Below, piece by piece: positions 60,025 through 64,000 of a DNA stretch of 64,000 bases; the first letter of the stretch is position 1, and every line of letters starts with the position of its first letter. Position numbers and translations under genes: made by a program. The notes beneath the pieces were generated by a model. It did not search any database and was not told the DNA's origin. It worked only from the letters and a program-made list of their open reading frames with translations. Source of the DNA: Bog-473 sp963766995 (GTDB lineage: Bacteria; Actinomycetota; Acidimicrobiia; Acidimicrobiales; RAAP-2); NCBI GenBank assembly GCA_963766995.1, contig CAVYCE010000003.1, positions 868,001 to 932,000 of the forward strand, given 5' to 3'.

Positions 60025-60930
60025 ATGGCCCGCGAGCCCCTCACGCTACTCCTGCAGCGGCAGTGGGATGAGGACGGCTGGTGCGTCATTGAGGGCGCAA
60101 TTCCCACAGCAGAATTGCAAGACGCGCAAAATGCGATGCGTCGCTTGTTCCCGACGGCCGAGGAGATGGAGGCGGGTGCGGACGACACCCATCACATCCG
60201 GTGGAAGACCTGGGACGCACAGTGGCCGGAATTTCCCTTTCACAGCACTCGCATCAACAATCTGGTGCTGCATGCCAACGTGATCTCAGTGGCTGAACAG
60301 CTCCTGGGGACTACCGACATTGCGCTCTATATGGGTTTGGTCACCGCGAAATATTCCGGCCAAGCTTCGGGATTCAACCAGCTCCTGCACACGGACTACC
60401 CCAATCACATGATCCTGGTGCCTCGCCGCCAACCCGGGTACCAGCAGGTCGAATTCTTCATCTATTTGACCGACGTCACCGACGCCGATGGGGCCACCCG
60501 ACTGGTGTCCCGCACCAAGACGGCGGACATTCCGGTGGAGCGCCACACTCTGAACTACATCGACTACGCCGAACTCTATGAAGATCCTGGCAGCGCGGCC
60601 GCACCAGCTGGGTCAATCGTCGCCTATCGACCTGACGTCTATCACCGGTCAGTCGATGTCGATGAGCCGGGCCATTGTCGGGTCATGCTCCACGTTTCGT
60701 TCAAGCCACGGGCGGCAGAATGGGGTGGATACCAGTCGTGGGCCTTCAAAGGACTCAAGCCTGAGTGGAGCAAATTCGTGCAGCAGGCCAATCTCCGCCA
60801 GCTCACGGTGCTCGGGTTTCCCGAACCAGGTCACCCGTATTGGAACGACGAGACCCTGGCCGGCGTGAACGCTCGTTATCCGGGCCTCGACATGTCGCCC
60901 TGGCGGGAAGGACTACGCCACCAGGGGTGA
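60025..60930 (+). CDS. Phytanoyl-CoA dioxygenase (PhyH) family oxygenase
   Basis: The 301-residue product fits the Fe(II)/2-oxoglutarate PhyH family. It has the iron facial triad HTD (122-124) and H207 (DVYHRSVDVD), with R219 (GHCRVMLHVSFK) for 2-oxoglutarate. N-terminal WDEDGWCVIEGAIPTAEL is the usual opening. The substrate is unknown. ATG at 60025 is chosen; seven bases upstream a TACGAT -10-like element suggests a leaderless or short-leader message. It is convergent with the amidase, 3' ends overlapping by 18 bp. Confidence 0.8.
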   Translation: MAREPLTLLLQRQWDEDGWCVIEGAIPTAELQDAQNAMRRLFPTAEEMEAGADDTHHIRWKTWDAQWPEFPFHSTRINNLVLHANVISVAEQLLGTTDIALYMGLVTAKYSGQASGFNQLLHTDYPNHMILVPRRQPGYQQVEFFIYLTDVTDADGATRLVSRTKTADIPVERHTLNYIDYAELYEDPGSAAAPAGSIVAYRPDVYHRSVDVDEPGHCRVMLHVSFKPRAAEWGGYQSWAFKGLKPEWSKFVQQANLRQLTVLGFPEPGHPYWNDETLAGVNARYPGLDMSPWREGLRHQG

Positions 60931-62328
60931 TCCCGGTGCGACCTTGGGCCAAGGCATTTCTCGCTCCGCCACCAACGCCAGGTCAAGCAAGAGCTGTTCA
61001 CGATGATGGCCTGACAACACCTGAAGGCCGACCGGGAGTCCGTCCAAGACGTCGGCCGGGATGGTCATGGCAGGGCTACCGTGCAGATTGGAAGGTGCCG
61101 TGAGTGCCGCATTGTTCATGATGGCTCGCGTGAAACCGATTTCGTGAATGAGATCGGCTCCGGGAATGGTTGACGGCGGCGGACCTTCTGCCTTGAAGGC
61201 AACATCGGGATGCGTCGAGCACATGACGAAGTCAGCCTCCGCAAAGAGATCAGCCATCGACTCATTCAACTGACGCCGATACGACTCGATGGACGCGGCC
61301 CTCGCCAGCGTGAATCGCTCGGCGGCACTTTCGACGCCCATTCGCATTTCGGGTGAGAGCTCATCGGCCCGATCGGGATACGCACTCCCCAAGTCGGCCA
61401 CGAAGCTGGGCTGGTTTGCCATGGCCCACTGACCACGCAGAGGTGGCAGGGCTGGACGGACGTCCACCACTCGGAGACCGGCTGCTTTAGCCAAACGCTC
61501 GGCCGATGCCTGCACCAGTTCGCCCACTTCTGCTCGGACTCGAGCGATGCCCAAATCCGGGATGATCGTCACTGTCATTCCCCGCAAGTCGAATGAGCCC
61601 AGATCACGCTCCCAGCCGCCGACGGCTGGAAGGCTCAGAGGGTCGCGTTGATCGAATCCGTTGCAGGCGTCGAAGTAGCGAGCGGTGTCACGCACCGACC
61701 GGGTCAAGCACCCCAAAACGGCGGTGAGTGGCTGCATCCCGGCCCAGGGTCCCTTGGGGATCCGACCGTACGTCGCCTTCAGACCGAACAGTCCCACGCA
61801 CCCGGCCGGTCCTCGAATTGATCCGCCACCGTCACTACCTGTGGCGATGGGCAACAGGCCGCCGGCTACAGCGGCTGCTGTACCACCGGAAGACCCGCCG
61901 GGTGTGCGTGCAACATTCCAGGGATTCCGCGTGGTGCCATGCAGTTCTGTCGATGTGCAGTTGATGCCTCCGAATTCGCTGGCAGTGGTCTGCGCAGTCA
62001 GGATGGCGCCTGTCGCTCGAAGCCGCTCGGCCGACGTGTGGTCGTACTCCGAAACGCGATCCTTGAAGATCATCGACGCCTCGGTATATGGCCACCCTTT
62101 GACCCGCTCCAGTTCCTTGACTCCGAACGGCACCCCGCCGAAGGGCAGCGACACGTCTGCCGCGATTGCCGCCTCCCTGGCCCGATCAAAATCGGTGAAG
62201 CTGAAGGCATTCAGCGGCGACCTTTCGATGGCCTCAATGGAGGCGTCGAGTGCCTCTATTGGAGAGATCTCCTTGGCTCGAAAGGCATCCACCAGACTGC
62301 AGGCGTCGTCCATCCAAGGCGTGGTCAT
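60913..62328 (-). CDS. Amidase signature family enzyme
   Basis: The 471-residue product has the amidase-signature core GGSSGGTAAAVAGGLLPIATGSDGGGSIRGPA. The catalytic triad is visible: K71 (FGVKE), cis-Ser S146 and nucleophile S170. FDRAREAAIAA and HTSAERLRATGAILTAQT are also typical. It hydrolyses amides (or acts like Glu-tRNA amidotransferase A, but partner genes are absent). No signal peptide. ATG at 62328; divergent from the aldolase-like gene across 29 bp. Confidence 0.9.
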   Translation of the reverse strand: MTTPWMDDACSLVDAFRAKEISPIEALDASIEAIERSPLNAFSFTDFDRAREAAIAADVSLPFGGVPFGVKELERVKGWPYTEASMIFKDRVSEYDHTSAERLRATGAILTAQTTASEFGGINCTSTELHGTTRNPWNVARTPGGSSGGTAAAVAGGLLPIATGSDGGGSIRGPAGCVGLFGLKATYGRIPKGPWAGMQPLTAVLGCLTRSVRDTARYFDACNGFDQRDPLSLPAVGGWERDLGSFDLRGMTVTIIPDLGIARVRAEVGELVQASAERLAKAAGLRVVDVRPALPPLRGQWAMANQPSFVADLGSAYPDRADELSPEMRMGVESAAERFTLARAASIESYRRQLNESMADLFAEADFVMCSTHPDVAFKAEGPPPSTIPGADLIHEIGFTRAIMNNAALTAPSNLHGSPAMTIPADVLDGLPVGLQVLSGHHREQLLLDLALVAEREMPWPKVAPGSPLVA

Positions 62329-62357
62329 AGTTCGACGGTAGCTCTTGGTACTGCTTG

Positions 62358-63392
62358 ATGCCCGGTCTGCTCCTTCGCTCTGTCAGTACGCTGCCGAGTG
62401 TGCGAACCGGCGAACTCGTGACCCCTGCCCTGCTGGTCGATCGATCCAGTTTCGAGCACAACCTGAACACGATGTCGGCGGCGCTGCCGGGACTTCGTCT
62501 CCGACCACACGTCAAAGCACACAAGTGCACGGCCTTGGCCGAGCGACAGGCTGCCCTCGGGCACACGGCGTTTACCTGCGCCACCATCGGGGAGATGGAA
62601 GGTATGGCGCGCGCCGGACTCGACACCGATCTTTTGCTCGCTAACGAGGTCAGCGATGCCAGCCGGCTGGGTGAGCTGGTGCGCAACGGCTCACGGGTGA
62701 CAATGGCGGTCGATTCCGAGGCCACCATTGAGGCTGCCGCTCGAGCCGGCGTGACAGAAGTCCTCGTTGACGTGAACGTGGGACTGCCACGATGCGGCTG
62801 CCAACCCGACGACGCTGGTCGAGTTGCTGACACAGCCCGCCAGCGTGGGCTGACCGTGCGAGGCGTTATGGGCTACGAAGGGCACGTCGTCGGGTTGGAA
62901 GCACGGGCGACTCGGCAGGAGATGCTCGAGGAGTCGATGGCACTCCTCCTCACCGCCCATGAACTCGTCGGTGGTGACGTGGTGTCCGCCGGCGGCACCG
63001 GCACCTTCGATCTGAACCGTTGGGCCACCGAGATACAAGCTGGTTCCTACGCCCTCATGGACACTGCGTACGGGAAGTTGGACTTGCCTTTTCAGCAAGC
63101 TCTTTCGGTGCTGGCCACAGTGATCTCGGTTTCGAAGGATTGGGCCGTCGCCGACTGCGGCCTCAAGGCACTTGGTATGGATCACGGCGACCCGTCCATC
63201 GTTGGCGCCAAAGTGATGTTCTGCTCGGACGAACATGTCACCTTCGTTCCCGCCGAGCCCGTGAAGGTCGGAGACCTCCTCCATGTCATTCCAGCCCATG
63301 TTGACCCCACCGTCGCCTACCACCAGTGGCTGCATCTGGTTGACGGCGATGAGGTGGTTGAGGCGTGGCCAGTCGACATGCGCGGCTGGTGA
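62358..63392 (+). CDS. D-threonine aldolase/D-serine dehydratase-like PLP enzyme
   Basis: The 344-residue product belongs to the fold-type III (alanine racemase-like) family. PLP lysine is in RPHVKAHK (K53), with VDVNVGLPRCGCQ and VSAGGTGTFDL for the barrel and phosphate site. The metal site reads PAHVDPT: His-x-Asp (H314, D316) as in D-threonine aldolases, rather than His-x-Cys of D-serine dehydratases (residues from memory). It therefore probably splits beta-hydroxy-D-amino acids. ATG at 62358 directly follows TTG 62355. Confidence 0.78.
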   Translation: MPGLLLRSVSTLPSVRTGELVTPALLVDRSSFEHNLNTMSAALPGLRLRPHVKAHKCTALAERQAALGHTAFTCATIGEMEGMARAGLDTDLLLANEVSDASRLGELVRNGSRVTMAVDSEATIEAAARAGVTEVLVDVNVGLPRCGCQPDDAGRVADTARQRGLTVRGVMGYEGHVVGLEARATRQEMLEESMALLLTAHELVGGDVVSAGGTGTFDLNRWATEIQAGSYALMDTAYGKLDLPFQQALSVLATVISVSKDWAVADCGLKALGMDHGDPSIVGAKVMFCSDEHVTFVPAEPVKVGDLLHVIPAHVDPTVAYHQWLHLVDGDEVVEAWPVDMRGW

Positions 63393-63404
63393 ACCCTACG
63401 TTGC

Positions 63405-64000
63405 TTACATCCGATAAACGCGTTCGGCCGTGGCGGCAAAGAGCTTCTCTCGCTCCACGGGATCAAGTCCGGCGGTGATTGCACTGAAAGTCTCGTAGAG
63501 ATCGTCAAAGGTCCCATAGGTGGCGTCGACCGGGAAGTTGCTGGCGAACATGCACCGATCCACTCCGAAGCATTCGATGGCGTGTTCAATCCAGGGAGCG
63601 AATGCGCCGCGCTCCATGGTCTTGAGCGGCATGGCGAGTCCAGACAGCTTGCAAAACACGTGTTGGCCTAAGTCGGCCAGTCTTTCCATGCCGGTCTTCC
63701 AGGTGGCGAACACCTCTTCGGAATCCGATCGAGGCCAGCCAGTGTGTTCGACAACAATCCGGGCGTCATCGTGACCCTCAAGTTGGCGCGCTGCCGTCTC
63801 AAGCTCGTCCGAGTGAGCCATGAGCTCGAATACGAGATCCCTCTCGGTCAGCGCGCTCAAAATCTCGCGCTTCGGCACTGGGTTTGGGTTCTGACCCATC
63901 GGCCGCACGCCTCTAAACCGAGACGCGGCCAGTTGACGATCGAGCAGGTCAATGGCTTCGCCGACCGTGTCGGTTGGAGGTAACCCGCCGATGATCACGG
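63405..64000 (-). CDS. Amidohydrolase (TIM-barrel, 2-pyrone lactonase-like), partial
   Basis: The visible 198 residues contain FRGVRPMG, ERDLVFELMAHSDEL, RIVVEHTGWP, VFCKLSGLAMP and the C-terminal CMFASNFPVDATYGTF with the metal-ligand Asp. This fits amidohydrolase 2 proteins close to L-fuconolactonase/2-pyrone-4,6-dicarboxylate lactonases. The frame is open through the right edge; the N-terminal metal-binding His-x-His is outside the window. It is convergent with the aldolase-like gene. Confidence 0.78.
   Translation of the reverse strand, partial: VIIGGLPPTDTVGEAIDLLDRQLAASRFRGVRPMGQNPNPVPKREILSALTERDLVFELMAHSDELETAARQLEGHDDARIVVEHTGWPRSDSEEVFATWKTGMERLADLGQHVFCKLSGLAMPLKTMERGAFAPWIEHAIECFGVDRCMFASNFPVDATYGTFDDLYETFSAITAGLDPVEREKLFAATAERVYRM

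Noticed and set aside
1..64000. tRNA, rRNA, riboswitch or insertion-sequence features
   Set aside because: None could be recognised by eye in the intergenic gaps, which are mostly short; no transposase-like protein is encoded.

Overview
The window reads as a chromosomal segment of a high-GC Actinomycetota bacterium. My best guess is class Acidimicrobiia (inference). Evidence: a single-copy mce lipid-import operon with a separate MceG ATPase, a monoderm-type Tad/Flp pilus locus without a secretin, the order secA-prfB-ftsE-ftsX, a steroid C/D-ring gene trio resembling mycobacterial fadD3/ipdF/fadE30, many GTG/TTG starts, and an L,D-transpeptidase carrying GYWLVGSDGGIF-type repeats. I saw no rRNA, tRNA, CRISPR array, prophage or insertion sequence.

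Layout. 1-17 kb: 3' part of a biotin-dependent carboxyltransferase, moaC, a FmdB-type zinc ribbon, the TldD/TldE pair, a hotdog thioesterase, an MFS transporter, dxs and a sugar-phosphate nucleotidylyltransferase. A minus-strand run follows (alcohol dehydrogenase, FadD3-like ligase, IpdF-like SDR, FadE30-like dehydrogenase). It is divergent from an amidohydrolase and an esterase across a perfect 19-bp palindrome. Then come msrB, two tiny ORFs and an ssb without the acidic tip.

18-29 kb: a membrane glycosyltransferase, a lipoprotein, ftsX, ftsE, prfB, secA, a coenzyme-B12 acyl-CoA mutase large subunit and an N-terminally damaged UbiA-family (DPPR synthase-like) gene.

29-42 kb: a complete mce operon on the minus strand (yrbEA, yrbEB, mceA-F and an Mce-associated protein). 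Its mceC is interrupted by two compensating single-base shifts. Divergent from it are an ECF sigma factor with a C-terminal membrane anchor and then mceG. Convergent glnII follows a strong shared terminator.

43-46 kb: a TetR regulator divergent from an MMPL exporter whose promoter implies a leaderless transcript.

46-57 kb: the Tad pilus locus: three tandem flp pilins (each a unit of 18-bp box, gene and 3' hairpin), a LuxR-type regulator, cpaB-cpaE-tadA-tadB-tadC, and the divergent tadE-tadG-prepilin peptidase. A previously unannotated 18-bp motif, ATAGGnCnTTnnnnCCAT-like, occurs six times. It sits once upstream of every apparent transcription unit of this locus, including the regulator gene. 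This is the strongest candidate for an undescribed regulatory system here.

57-64 kb: a repeat-bearing L,D-transpeptidase, a DEAD-box/cold-shock fusion helicase that may start at an AUC codon, a PhyH-type dioxygenase, an amidase, a D-threonine aldolase-like enzyme and a partial amidohydrolase.
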